Source of the DNA: CAINVV01 sp963663675
GTDB lineage: Bacteria > Bacteroidota > Bacteroidia > Bacteroidales > Prolixibacteraceae
Length of the DNA stretch: 64,000 nt
Assembly (NCBI GenBank): GCA_963663675.1
Contig: OY760498.1
Span: forward strand, 372,001-436,000
Direction: 5' to 3'
This document shows positions 1-7,106 of this stretch, one piece after another (the stretch's first letter is position 1; each line of letters starts with the position of its first letter). The notes below the pieces were generated by a model, which was given only the letters and a program-made list of their open reading frames with translations, was not told the DNA's origin and did not search any database. The translations under genes and the position numbers were made by a program.

Positions 1-312
1 ATGACGGCTTTTATCAACTGACGCATTCCTGGAATTCTCCCGCAATAACTCTTTCTGTTTTGCTTTTGATCTTAATCCACTTATAATCACAACGTTCCAC
101 TCCGTCTGGTCTTCAATGTCATCAATAAAACGGTTGAAAGTCTGATAACTTCCGGCATTCACCTCTTTTATCTCACTTAGCCTTCTCCAGTTGGTAATTT
201 TAATATCAATCCATATGCCAATGCCTGTAAGAACCCATGCAGAAATCAAAACGACAATAATTGTCGCTGTCAGCTTAGCTTTCTTTACAACTTTAGGCTT
301 CAATTTTTTCAT
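1..312 (-). CDS. M15-like (VanY-type) peptidase, partial at left edge
   Basis: The first 104 residues of a protein read leftward from ATG at 312 and run off the window. A basic N-terminus (MKKLKPKVVKKAK) is followed by one hydrophobic segment at about residues 15-34, so the enzyme is probably membrane-anchored with a periplasmic domain. Around residues 72-104 the pattern W-N-V-V-I-I-S-G-L-R-S-K, a K-Q-x-x-L stretch and a terminal S-R-H resembles the start of D-Ala-D-Ala carboxypeptidase/endopeptidase M15 domains, where S-x-H supplies a zinc ligand. The rest of the active site is outside the window, so activity cannot be judged. Family call is by motif pattern only. Confidence 0.6.
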   Translation of the reverse strand, partial: MKKLKPKVVKKAKLTATIIVVLISAWVLTGIGIWIDIKITNWRRLSEIKEVNAGSYQTFNRFIDDIEDQTEWNVVIISGLRSKAKQKELLRENSRNASVDKSRH

Positions 313-663
313 TCAAAATATTTCATTTAAAACATTTTAATCCGTCTCCCAGTCCCCTGGTCCCATTATCCGGACTCCTCGTACCGTCGTATCGTCCAAT
401 CCCGTCCTCCGTTCTCCTTGCCAAAAATATAAAACCATTCCTACTCTCAAACGATAGAAAGCTGCAATGATTCCTGAATTTATTAACAAAAAGCAGCTGA
501 GAATGCGTAAAAATGCCTAAAACTCAGATCATCATGCCGATATCTCTGAACTACATAATTTTAGGTCACTTTAGCGACTTTTCTATACTTTGGTTCACTT
601 TTTTTTTAACTTTAATCCCCAAAGTTTAATTCAAATCAATCAACCTGGAATAAATATCCCGAC
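313..663. other. Intergenic region with pyrimidine-rich tract and palindrome
   Basis: No gene seen. Positions 343-420 are a C/T-rich run of short related words (ccgtctccc, cagtcccctgg, tcccattatccgg and similar) that looks like a degenerate interspersed repeat. At 658-671 there is a perfect 14-bp palindrome, CCCGACATGTCGGG. It overlaps the in-frame ATG at 664, which makes that ATG an unlikely start for the next gene. Confidence 0.5.
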
Positions 664-732
664 ATGTCGGGGCTAACCGGAAATGATTATCAGGATATTT
701 CAAGAGGCAACAATAACCAAAAAAAAGAACAC

Positions 733-1887
733 ATGAATCGTAAATTGCGAATGGGTATGGTCGGTGGCGGAAGCGATGCCTTTATCGGGGCAATCCACCG
801 TCTTGCAGCTTTAATGGACAACCAGATTGAACTGGTTTGCGGATGTTTCAGCATAGATCCGGCTATTTCACATAGTTCCGGATTATCTTATTACCTGCCG
901 GAACACAGGATTTATAACACCTACCGGGAAATGTTCGAAAAGGAGGTTTTACTTCCTGAAGGAGAAAGAATGGATTTTGTAACCATTGTAACTCCAAATT
1001 TCGCTCATTTTGATCCGGCAATGATGGCTTTGGATCTTGGTTTTCACGTTGTTGTGGACAAACCAATCACTTTTACATTGGATGAAGCTTTGAAATTAAA
1101 AGCCAGGATTGAGCAGACAGGGCTGGTGCTTGCATTGACACATACCTATTCAGGATATCCTGCCATTAAGGAAGCAAAAGCCAGGGTCAGAAGAAGGGAT
1201 TTAGGCGAGATCAGGAAAGTTTATGTTGAATATCCCCAGGGCTGGCTCTCCACCAAACAGGAAGATGCCGGAAATGCCCAGGCATCCTGGAGAACTGACC
1301 CAAAACGTTCGGGTAAGGCCGGATGTATGGGTGATATTGGTACACATGCCCACCACCTGGCGGAATATGTGACAGGTCTCAAAACCGTTGAACTTTGTGC
1401 TGAGCTGAATGTTTTTGTGCCAGGCAGACAGTTGGATGACGATGGTGCCGCCTTTCTTCGTTTCGACAACGGTGCAAAGGGAGTACTGGTGGCCACCCAG
1501 ATCGCTGCCGGTGAAGAAAATTCATTGAAGATAAGGGTGTATGGTGAGAAAGGCGGACTTGAATGGCACCAGCATGAGCCGAATACGCTGCTGATGAAAT
1601 GGAGCGACAGGCCAACAGAAATTGTCCGGGTAGGAAATGGTTATATGGGTGCAGCTGCCAAGCACAATACACGTACACCCGGCGGACATCCTGAAGGCTA
1701 CCTCGAAGCATTTGCCAACATTTACCGTAATTTTTCTTTTACAGTAAGGGCTAAAATGAACGGACAGGCTCCCAAACCGGAGTGGCTTGATTTCCCTACA
1801 GTTGAAGATGGCATCCGGGGAATGAGGTTTATCGATGCCGTTGTTAAGGCTGGTTATGATGATACTGTTAAGTGGGTGAAATTCTAA
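733..1887 (+). CDS. Gfo/Idh/MocA family NAD(P)-dependent oxidoreductase
   Basis: Predicted sugar or polyol dehydrogenase of about 384 residues. The N-terminal Rossmann fold begins with the G-M-V-G-G-G-S nucleotide-binding turn. The V-V-V-D-K-P motif follows at the position of the family's E-K-P signature, where the Lys is catalytic. The C-terminal domain carries G-D-I-G-T-H-A-H-H, the usual catalytic His region. I chose the ATG at 733 over the longer frame from 664, because the extra 23 residues are low-complexity and overlap a palindrome. The next gene, a TIM-barrel isomerase, starts 24 bases downstream, so the two probably form a sugar oxidation/isomerisation operon. The substrate is not identifiable. 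Confidence 0.88.
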   Translation: MNRKLRMGMVGGGSDAFIGAIHRLAALMDNQIELVCGCFSIDPAISHSSGLSYYLPEHRIYNTYREMFEKEVLLPEGERMDFVTIVTPNFAHFDPAMMALDLGFHVVVDKPITFTLDEALKLKARIEQTGLVLALTHTYSGYPAIKEAKARVRRRDLGEIRKVYVEYPQGWLSTKQEDAGNAQASWRTDPKRSGKAGCMGDIGTHAHHLAEYVTGLKTVELCAELNVFVPGRQLDDDGAAFLRFDNGAKGVLVATQIAAGEENSLKIRVYGEKGGLEWHQHEPNTLLMKWSDRPTEIVRVGNGYMGAAAKHNTRTPGGHPEGYLEAFANIYRNFSFTVRAKMNGQAPKPEWLDFPTVEDGIRGMRFIDAVVKAGYDDTVKWVKF

Positions 1888-1911
1888 AATTTAAAAACAA
1901 AAGTATATAGT

Positions 1912-2907
1912 ATGAAACGTCCTGTAACTCTTTTTACCGGCCAATGGGCTGATCTGACTCTGGAAGATGTAGCAAAGAAAGCTGTTGAGTTCGGCTACGA
2001 CGGACTGGAACTAGCCTGCTGGGGTGATCATATCGAGATCAGCAAGGCAGACCAGGCCTATTGCGATGCAAGGCTTGCATTGCTGAAAAAGTACAACCTG
2101 CGTTTGTTCTCTATTTCAAACCACCTCGTCGGACAGGCAGTCTGCGACAACATCGACCTTCGGCACAAAAGTATCCTTCCCGATTATATCTGGGGTGACG
2201 GTGATCCGGAAGGTGTTCGCCAAAGGGCTGCTGCTGAGATGATTGAAACAGCTCATGTTGCCAAAAGACTAGGATTGAAGGTTGTAAACGGTTTCACCGG
2301 AAGCTCAATCTGGAACCTGCTCTATTCTTTCCCGCCGGTCACTACTGAGATGATTGACAAGGGATTCGCTGATTTTGGCAAACGTTGGAAACCCATTTTG
2401 GACGAATACCAGAAACTGGGAATAAAATTCGCCCTCGAAGTTCATCCTACCGAGATTGCATTTGATATTGAAAGTGCACGCAGGGCACTGAAATCGGTTG
2501 ACAACCATCCGGCTTTCGGGTTTAATTTTGACCCCAGCCACTTTGGTTACCAGGGAGTTGACTATACCAAGTTTATCTATGTTTTTGCAGAAAGGATTTT
2601 CCATGTCCACATGAAAGATGTAGGATGGAACGAACATCCGGGGACTTCCGGAGTTTTCGGCGGACATCTTGATTTCGGCGACAGCCGCAGGTACTGGAAT
2701 TTCAGAAGTGTCGGACGTGGCCGTATCAATTTTGAAAATATCATCAGGGCACTGAACGATATCGGATACAACGGTCCACTCTCCGTTGAGTGGGAAGACA
2801 GCGGCATGGACCGTGAAATGGGTGCCTCCGAATCTTGCGCCTTTGTGAAAAGGATCGATTTTTCACCCAGTAACCTTGCCTTTGATGCTGCCTTCAGCAA
2901 GGATTAA
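1912..2907 (+). CDS. Sugar phosphate isomerase/epimerase (xylose isomerase-like TIM barrel)
   Basis: A 331-residue AP-endonuclease-2/xylose-isomerase-like TIM barrel. Metal-binding acidic and His residues expected at barrel strand ends are visible: E in A-L-E-V-H-P-T-E, D and H in F-D-P-S-H, H in H-V-H-M-K-D-V, and E in S-V-E-W-E-D-S-G-M-D. Such enzymes isomerise or epimerise keto-sugars, inosose-type compounds or hydroxypyruvate. The close coupling to the upstream Gfo/Idh/MocA dehydrogenase is a very common pairing in Bacteroidota and suggests a shared carbohydrate substrate. Which sugar is used cannot be read from sequence. Confidence 0.85.
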   Translation: MKRPVTLFTGQWADLTLEDVAKKAVEFGYDGLELACWGDHIEISKADQAYCDARLALLKKYNLRLFSISNHLVGQAVCDNIDLRHKSILPDYIWGDGDPEGVRQRAAAEMIETAHVAKRLGLKVVNGFTGSSIWNLLYSFPPVTTEMIDKGFADFGKRWKPILDEYQKLGIKFALEVHPTEIAFDIESARRALKSVDNHPAFGFNFDPSHFGYQGVDYTKFIYVFAERIFHVHMKDVGWNEHPGTSGVFGGHLDFGDSRRYWNFRSVGRGRINFENIIRALNDIGYNGPLSVEWEDSGMDREMGASESCAFVKRIDFSPSNLAFDAAFSKD

Positions 2908-2934
2908 AAAAGTAACTCCCTAAACAGGCAAAAT

Positions 2935-3043
2935 TTTTAACCGCTAAGGGCGCAGAGGATTTTCGCAGAGTGCGCAAAGAATTTGAATCCAGAATTTACT
3001 TTGTGTTCTTTGTATTTACTTTGCGCACTTTGCGGTTAAATAT
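2935..3043. repeat. Long imperfect inverted repeat, interspersed type
   Basis: The left arm from about 2935 (ttttaaccgctaaggg, then tgcgcaaagaa) and the right arm ending near 3043 (ttctttg, then ttgcgcactttgcggttaaa) are imperfect reverse complements. They would form a hairpin of roughly 45 bases per arm. It sits between the isomerase and mtnA and may separate the two transcripts. It looks like the Bacteroidota 'ttaaccgcaaagtgcgcaaag' class of interspersed repeat. No coding content is seen. Confidence 0.6.
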
Positions 3044-3128
3044 TTATTGAAGCTACCTGCTATTTTGCTACAGGATTGTAAAAAAGAGGGAAAATCATTT
3101 CGTAATACGTTTAGTTTAAGTTGCACCA

Positions 3129-4241
3129 ATGCGCGTCAACGGTAAAAATTATCATACAATCTGGGTTCATCCCGAAAACAGCAAAGTGATTCAGGTTATT
3201 GACCAACGGCTGTTGCCTTTCGAATTCAGGATTGTTGACCTGGCTACTCCGTCAGATGCATTTGATGCCATCAAAAATATGACAGTCCGCGGAGCCCCCC
3301 TGATAGGCGTTACCGGGGCTTTCGGTGTCTACCTGGGAATCATCAATGATCGGGGAGCAAACTGGAAAGATAGTCTGGAAACCACTGCTTCTTATCTTAA
3401 GTCGGCACGGCCTACTGCCGTAAACCTCGCTATTCTTGTCGATGAAATGGTTTCGTCTCTTCAAGGTTGTCCATCCCGTGTTGATGCTGTAAAACTGGCA
3501 TTGGATATGGCAAACAGATTGAAGACCAGGGAAATAGCCTGGTCGGAAGCTATAGGCGATTTTGGATGCAAACTTATCGAAGCAATCAGCCGCAAAAAAA
3601 ACGGCGAACCGGTCAATATTCTGACACATTGCAACGCAGGGTGGCTGGCCTGCATCGACTGGGGAACAGCCACAGCGCCCATCTACAAAGCATTTGCAAA
3701 GGGAATTCCGCTACATGTCTGGGTGGATGAAACCCGGCCAAGGAACCAGGGTGCAAGGCTGACAGCCTGGGAATTGTCGCAGGAAGGCGTGCCCCATACT
3801 GTGATCCCCGACAATGCCGGAGGTCACCTGATGCAGCACGGGAAAGTAGATCTGTGCATCGTGGGAAGTGATCGGACCACTTCAACCGGCGATGTGGCCA
3901 ATAAAATCGGAACCTACCTGAAAGCTTTGGCCGCCTTCGACAATCAAATCCCGTTTTACGTGGCGCTCCCTTCCTCATCGATCGATTTTACCATGAGAAA
4001 CGGAATCCTGGAAATCCCCATAGAACAAAGAGATGCTGAGGAAGTTAGCTGGATGGAAGGGTTATTGGATGATGGCTCAGTCGGAAGGGTCAATATTATG
4101 AGCGCTAAATCCCCTGTGGCAAATTACGGCTTTGATGTCACTCCTTCGAAATATGTGACCGGACTCATTACAGAGAGGGGCATTTGCATGGCCAATGAAG
4201 AAGAAATATTGAATTTATTTCCTGGAAGACAGGGATATTAA
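3129..4241 (+). CDS. mtnA: S-methyl-5-thioribose-1-phosphate isomerase (MtnA)
   Basis: Isomerises 5-methylthioribose-1-phosphate (and, in the DHAP shunt, 5-deoxyribose-1-phosphate) to the ribulose form in the cytoplasm. At 370 residues the length is typical of the eIF2B-like MtnA family. Visible signatures are T-V-R-G-A-P near residue 52, T-H-C-N-A-G-W-L-A with the catalytic Cys at about 168, and G-S-D-R-T with the catalytic Asp at about 248. It is followed 40 bases later by a class II aldolase and then mtnP. No mtnB, mtnC or mtnD is present nearby, which argues for the aldolase route rather than full methionine salvage. Confidence 0.95.
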   Translation: MRVNGKNYHTIWVHPENSKVIQVIDQRLLPFEFRIVDLATPSDAFDAIKNMTVRGAPLIGVTGAFGVYLGIINDRGANWKDSLETTASYLKSARPTAVNLAILVDEMVSSLQGCPSRVDAVKLALDMANRLKTREIAWSEAIGDFGCKLIEAISRKKNGEPVNILTHCNAGWLACIDWGTATAPIYKAFAKGIPLHVWVDETRPRNQGARLTAWELSQEGVPHTVIPDNAGGHLMQHGKVDLCIVGSDRTTSTGDVANKIGTYLKALAAFDNQIPFYVALPSSSIDFTMRNGILEIPIEQRDAEEVSWMEGLLDDGSVGRVNIMSAKSPVANYGFDVTPSKYVTGLITERGICMANEEEILNLFPGRQGY

Positions 4242-4281
4242 TGCCTGAACACAATTATTGACAGCCAGTTAAACAAACAAT

Positions 4282-4890
4282 ATGCATCACTCCCAACCGG
4301 AAGAAGGATCGGTGAAATTTGATTGTCACCTTGAAAAGGAGGAAATCACCATTCAGCAGGAGCTTTTTTTGCCATTGAATAAATGGAGGAAGCTATTGTG
4401 GGACAAGAAGTTGATAGGAGTTTATCCCGATGGAATTGGTTATGGGAACATCTCGGTTCGCTTACCCGGGAGTGATCTGTTTTATATTTCAGGTACCTCA
4501 ACAGGAAACCTCCCGAATCTCAGTCAGGAACATTATTCCCTGGTTGAACGCTGTGAACCGGTGTTGAACTCCATCCGGTGCAGGGGACTTATCAAGGCAT
4601 CCGCCGAATCCATGAGCCATTCAGCCATCTACCTGGCGAATCCTGAAGCCCTTGCTGTCGTACATATCCACAATCGTGAGCTTTGGAATAAATACAGGAA
4701 TGCACTTCCGACAACTGATGATAAAGTTGCATATGGTACTCCGGAAATGGCAGAAGAGATCGGCAGGATCATGAAATTACCGGATACGCTGGACAAGAAA
4801 GTCATCGTAATGGGAGGACATGAGGAGGGTCTGATTTCATTTGGAAAGACAGTTGAGGAGGCAGCCTTTGCCATACTTTCATTGAAATAG
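4282..4890 (+). CDS. Class II aldolase/adducin family protein, DHAP-shunt aldolase candidate
   Basis: A 202-residue class II aldolase/adducin-fold protein. The zinc-binding histidines are seen in V-V-H-I-H-N and in G-G-H-E-E-G. An S-G-T-S-T-G phosphate-binding segment lies upstream at about residues 72-77. It is encoded between mtnA and mtnP. In known DHAP shunts an aldolase of this family (Ald2) splits 5-methylthioribulose-1-phosphate or 5-deoxyribulose-1-phosphate into DHAP and an aldehyde. The alternative is MtnB (methylthioribulose-1-phosphate dehydratase), which shares the fold. I prefer the aldolase because the downstream MtnC/MtnD steps are absent here. The start is the first ATG of the frame and the next candidates are far internal. 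Confidence 0.75.
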   Translation: MHHSQPEEGSVKFDCHLEKEEITIQQELFLPLNKWRKLLWDKKLIGVYPDGIGYGNISVRLPGSDLFYISGTSTGNLPNLSQEHYSLVERCEPVLNSIRCRGLIKASAESMSHSAIYLANPEALAVVHIHNRELWNKYRNALPTTDDKVAYGTPEMAEEIGRIMKLPDTLDKKVIVMGGHEEGLISFGKTVEEAAFAILSLK

Positions 4891-4992
4891 AAAGGCGGGA
4901 AATTTGGATTTGTTGTATTGAAATAGGGTATAGTTGTTAAGTATTTGAAATACATAGAAATACGAAAAAAATGAAATAATTGGAGGGCACAA

Positions 4993-5739
4993 ATGACAAA
5001 AATTGCGGTAATAGGTGGATCAGGGTTGGAGAATCCTGAAATCATTAAGCATGCGGAGCGTAAGACGGTTGAAACGCCCTATGGGGATCCCAGTTCGGAT
5101 TTCATTTGTGGGAATATAGGAAATACTGAGGTGGTGTTGCTGTCCAGGCATGGCTGTCATCATACAGTCACCCCTACGAATGTCAACAACAGGGCGAACC
5201 TTTGGGCGATCAAAGAAATGGGATGCACCCATATACTGGCAACAACGGCATGTGGCAGTCTGCGTGAAAATATTGGAAGGGGAGACCTTGTCATACCGGA
5301 TCAGTTCATCGATTTCACCCGTCATCGTGAAGTCACTTTCTTCGATTCGTTCAAGGCAGGAGCGATGAACCACACACCGATGGCCGATCCTTTCGACAAG
5401 ATACTCAGGGATAAACTAATTGCTGCAGGCCATGGATTAGGGTTGAAGATTCATCCGGCAGGAACCATTATCACCATAGAAGGGCCTCGTTTTTCGACAC
5501 GGGCCGAGTCCCGGATGTTCAGGCTTTGGGGAGGAGACATGATCAACATGAGTACAGCACCCGAATGCATCCTGGCCAATGAGCTGGGAATTCCCTATGC
5601 TGCCATTGCCATGGCGACGGACTTTGACAGCTGGAAAGAGGATGAAGAGCCGGTATCCTGGGAAGAGATCCTCAAAGTTTTTGGCCACAATGTTCACAAT
5701 GTGATAAATATGCTGCTAAAAGTGATCCCTGCCATTTAA
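4993..5739 (+). CDS. mtnP: S-methyl-5'-thioadenosine phosphorylase (MtnP)
   Basis: Phosphorolyses methylthioadenosine to adenine plus 5-methylthioribose-1-phosphate, the substrate of MtnA. The 248-residue protein shows the PNP/MTAP family-2 landmarks in order: G-G-S-G-L near residue 8, S-R-H-G-C-H-H near residue 52, T-T-A-C-G-S-L-R-E, I-E-G-P-R-F-S-T-R, N-M-S-T-A-P-E and A-T-D-F-D-S-W, the last being the base-recognition aspartates. It is the third gene of the mtnA-aldolase-mtnP cluster, after about 100 bases that could hold its own promoter. A tRNA follows 74 bases downstream. Confidence 0.93.
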   Translation: MTKIAVIGGSGLENPEIIKHAERKTVETPYGDPSSDFICGNIGNTEVVLLSRHGCHHTVTPTNVNNRANLWAIKEMGCTHILATTACGSLRENIGRGDLVIPDQFIDFTRHREVTFFDSFKAGAMNHTPMADPFDKILRDKLIAAGHGLGLKIHPAGTIITIEGPRFSTRAESRMFRLWGGDMINMSTAPECILANELGIPYAAIAMATDFDSWKEDEEPVSWEEILKVFGHNVHNVINMLLKVIPAI

Positions 5740-5813
5740 ATTGCACAAAACATTTGCGAAATACCGTACAATTGACTAAAATTGCAATCCGAAATTCCAC
5801 CAGGAATTTTTTA

Positions 5814-5887
5814 GGGCCCATAGCTCAGTTGGTTAGAGCATCTGACTCATAATCAGGGGGTCGTAGGATCATGCCCTACTGGGCCCA
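5814..5887 (+). tRNA. tRNA with CAU anticodon (elongator Met type, or Ile2)
   Basis: A full 74-base cloverleaf. Acceptor GGGCCCA pairs with TGGGCCC, D-stem GCTC with GAGC, anticodon stem TCTGA with TCAGG around the loop CTCATAA, and T-stem GTAGG with CCTAC. The discriminator is A and CCA is not encoded. The anticodon CAT could be Met or lysidine-modified Ile2; the body looks Met-like. The T-loop reads ATCATGC, so positions 54 and 58 are A and T where T54 and A58 are nearly universal. The 3' half is copied downstream at 44160-44202 and partly at 49888-49930, marking this gene as an integration target. Confidence 0.93.
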
Positions 5888-6025
5888 CTCTCAAAATCAA
5901 ACACTTACAAGGTCGACTTGTAGGTGTTTTTTGTTTCACGCCAGGAAGACGCCAGGATTTGGGGGATTTTGGAGGTTTCGTGCTGAAAAACAGGTACGGA
6001 AGTTTGTTTATTTTTAAACGAATTG
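5845..6025 (+). repeat. tRNA-tail repeat, copy A (tRNA 3' half, terminator, gccagga pair, hairpin)
   Basis: This is the reference copy of a direct repeat. It contains the tRNA 3' half, the terminator, a double gccagga motif (5940-5957), a G-rich stretch and a hairpin at 6003-6022 whose core is GTTTATTTTTAAAC, ending in aattg. Copies B, C and D lie near 44.2, 46.1 and 49.9 kb and a partial copy E near 63.6 kb, all in the same orientation. It is probably the current att region for islands that insert at the tRNA. Confidence 0.8.
5899..5936 (+). terminator. Rho-independent terminator of the tRNA
   Basis: Stem 5899-5911 (AAACACTTACAAG) pairs with 5917-5929 (CTTGTAGGTGTTT), with one G-T wobble and a 5-base loop, followed by a T-rich tail. 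Copies occur at 44214-44250, 46120-46157 and 49942-49980. The last copy carries compensatory changes that keep the stem. Confidence 0.85.
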
Positions 6026-6100
6026 ATTTACCCTGACTGTCAGATTAAGTCGTAACTATAATAAATAATTTCATCCAGAAATTTCATCGATTTTTCGTAG

Positions 6101-6511
6101 TCAATCTGACGTATCACTTAGCATCGAGCTTTCATTATAAGAAAATTCAAGCCACTTCTTTATTTGATTTATTTTTTTGTCCCAATCGTCCGGATTTGAC
6201 TCTTTTACTTTACTTAAAAATAACTCTTTATTGTTATACAACTCAGTAAAAAGGAACCATCCGCTTTTTTCAAATCGCTTTTTATCTGTAATAAACTGAA
6301 TTTCTCCATCTTGGAACAGATTAAGTATATTTTTTACAACGTTGAAGTAAAGCATTTCCTTTGAGCGGAAGTAATAGTGAATTGCTGCTTTGTTAACATC
6401 AGCTTGTGTCGCAATTTGCTGGAGTGTTGCACCATGATATCCGTATAATAGGAATACAATATTTGCCGCCTGCAATATTTTATCTTCCGTTTTTTTTATT
6501 CTTTTGTCCAT
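6101..6511 (-). CDS. TetR/AcrR family regulator, C-terminally short
   Basis: At 136 residues it is about 60 shorter than usual TetR proteins. The N-terminal HTH is clear: I-L-Q-A-A-N-I-V-F, then G-A-T-L-Q-Q-I-A, then V-N-K-A-A-I-H-Y-Y-F-R-S-K. Ligand-binding helices follow but stop early. In another frame just downstream (about 6040-6103) the minus strand reads RQIDYEKSMKFLDEIIYY, which looks like lost C-terminal coding, so a frameshift near 6103 is possible. The gene is the first one inside the island, only about 75 bases from repeat copy A. It ends the lipid/envelope gene run and probably regulates it. Confidence 0.7.
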   Translation of the reverse strand: MDKRIKKTEDKILQAANIVFLLYGYHGATLQQIATQADVNKAAIHYYFRSKEMLYFNVVKNILNLFQDGEIQFITDKKRFEKSGWFLFTELYNNKELFLSKVKESNPDDWDKKINQIKKWLEFSYNESSMLSDTSD

Positions 6512-6560
6512 AAGTGAGGTGCTATTTATTAATTATGCATTTTCGTATTCCTTCTATATT

Positions 6561-7106
6561 TTACAGCATTATTCTTTCAATATTGAATCTGCCACTTTCA
6601 GTCAAGATACCAGAAACCTCAATGTATTCAAATGAAATTGGTATCCCAAATGAATTATTGGTTGCTTTGATAAATACCCGTTCAAGCTCAGTCATCTGCT
6701 TGTTAATTTCTAAATACGCTTTATAATTGCCTAAGGATGATTTTCTAACAATAATTTTCAGTATGCTCATTCTGCTGTTTATTAGCAGGAAGGAAGATTT
6801 TGTGTCATCAATCGATGTACATCTCATTCCAAAAATCTTTCGCTGAAGAAAAGACAATTCCGAAATCCGGCCATCTTCTTCATACCGTATCCAATGCATC
6901 TTAACAGGTCTTTCACTGTTTAGTATATTATCTGCCAGGAGTTCTGTTTCAAAAACTATGGTATTTTTATTAAACGATCGCTGAAGATAAAATAACATAT
7001 TACCAGTCTTTTGTGGCACTGGATAAGTTATCTGCGCTTGAGTAACATACAGATTGACAATGAATACAATCCCTGTTAGCAACTGATATTTCATTTTAGA
7101 AATCAA
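6561..7106 (-). CDS. DUF4833 family secreted protein
   Basis: A 181-residue protein with an N-terminal hydrophobic signal (about residues 8-22, ending V-T-Q-A-Q). The body matches the DUF4833 pattern: P-V-P-Q-K-x-x-N-M-L-F-Y-L-Q-R, N-K-N-T-I-V-F, R-P-V-K-M-H-W-I-R-Y and E-L-S-F-L-Q-R-K. The function of the family is unknown. Its start overlaps the end of the DUF5686 gene upstream, so it is translationally coupled in the OMPLA, CDP-alcohol transferase, GtrA, DUF5686, DUF4833 operon. That suggests a role in envelope lipid handling. A start at MKYQLL, 12 bases further in, is also possible. Confidence 0.75.
   Translation of the reverse strand: MISKMKYQLLTGIVFIVNLYVTQAQITYPVPQKTGNMLFYLQRSFNKNTIVFETELLADNILNSERPVKMHWIRYEEDGRISELSFLQRKIFGMRCTSIDDTKSSFLLINSRMSILKIIVRKSSLGNYKAYLEINKQMTELERVFIKATNNSFGIPISFEYIEVSGILTESGRFNIERIML

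Noticed and set aside
664..732. Extended N-terminus of the Gfo/Idh/MocA oxidoreductase from ATG 664
   Set aside because: The extra residues do not fit the family start and the ATG lies inside a perfect palindrome; the start at 733 leads directly into the Rossmann fold.
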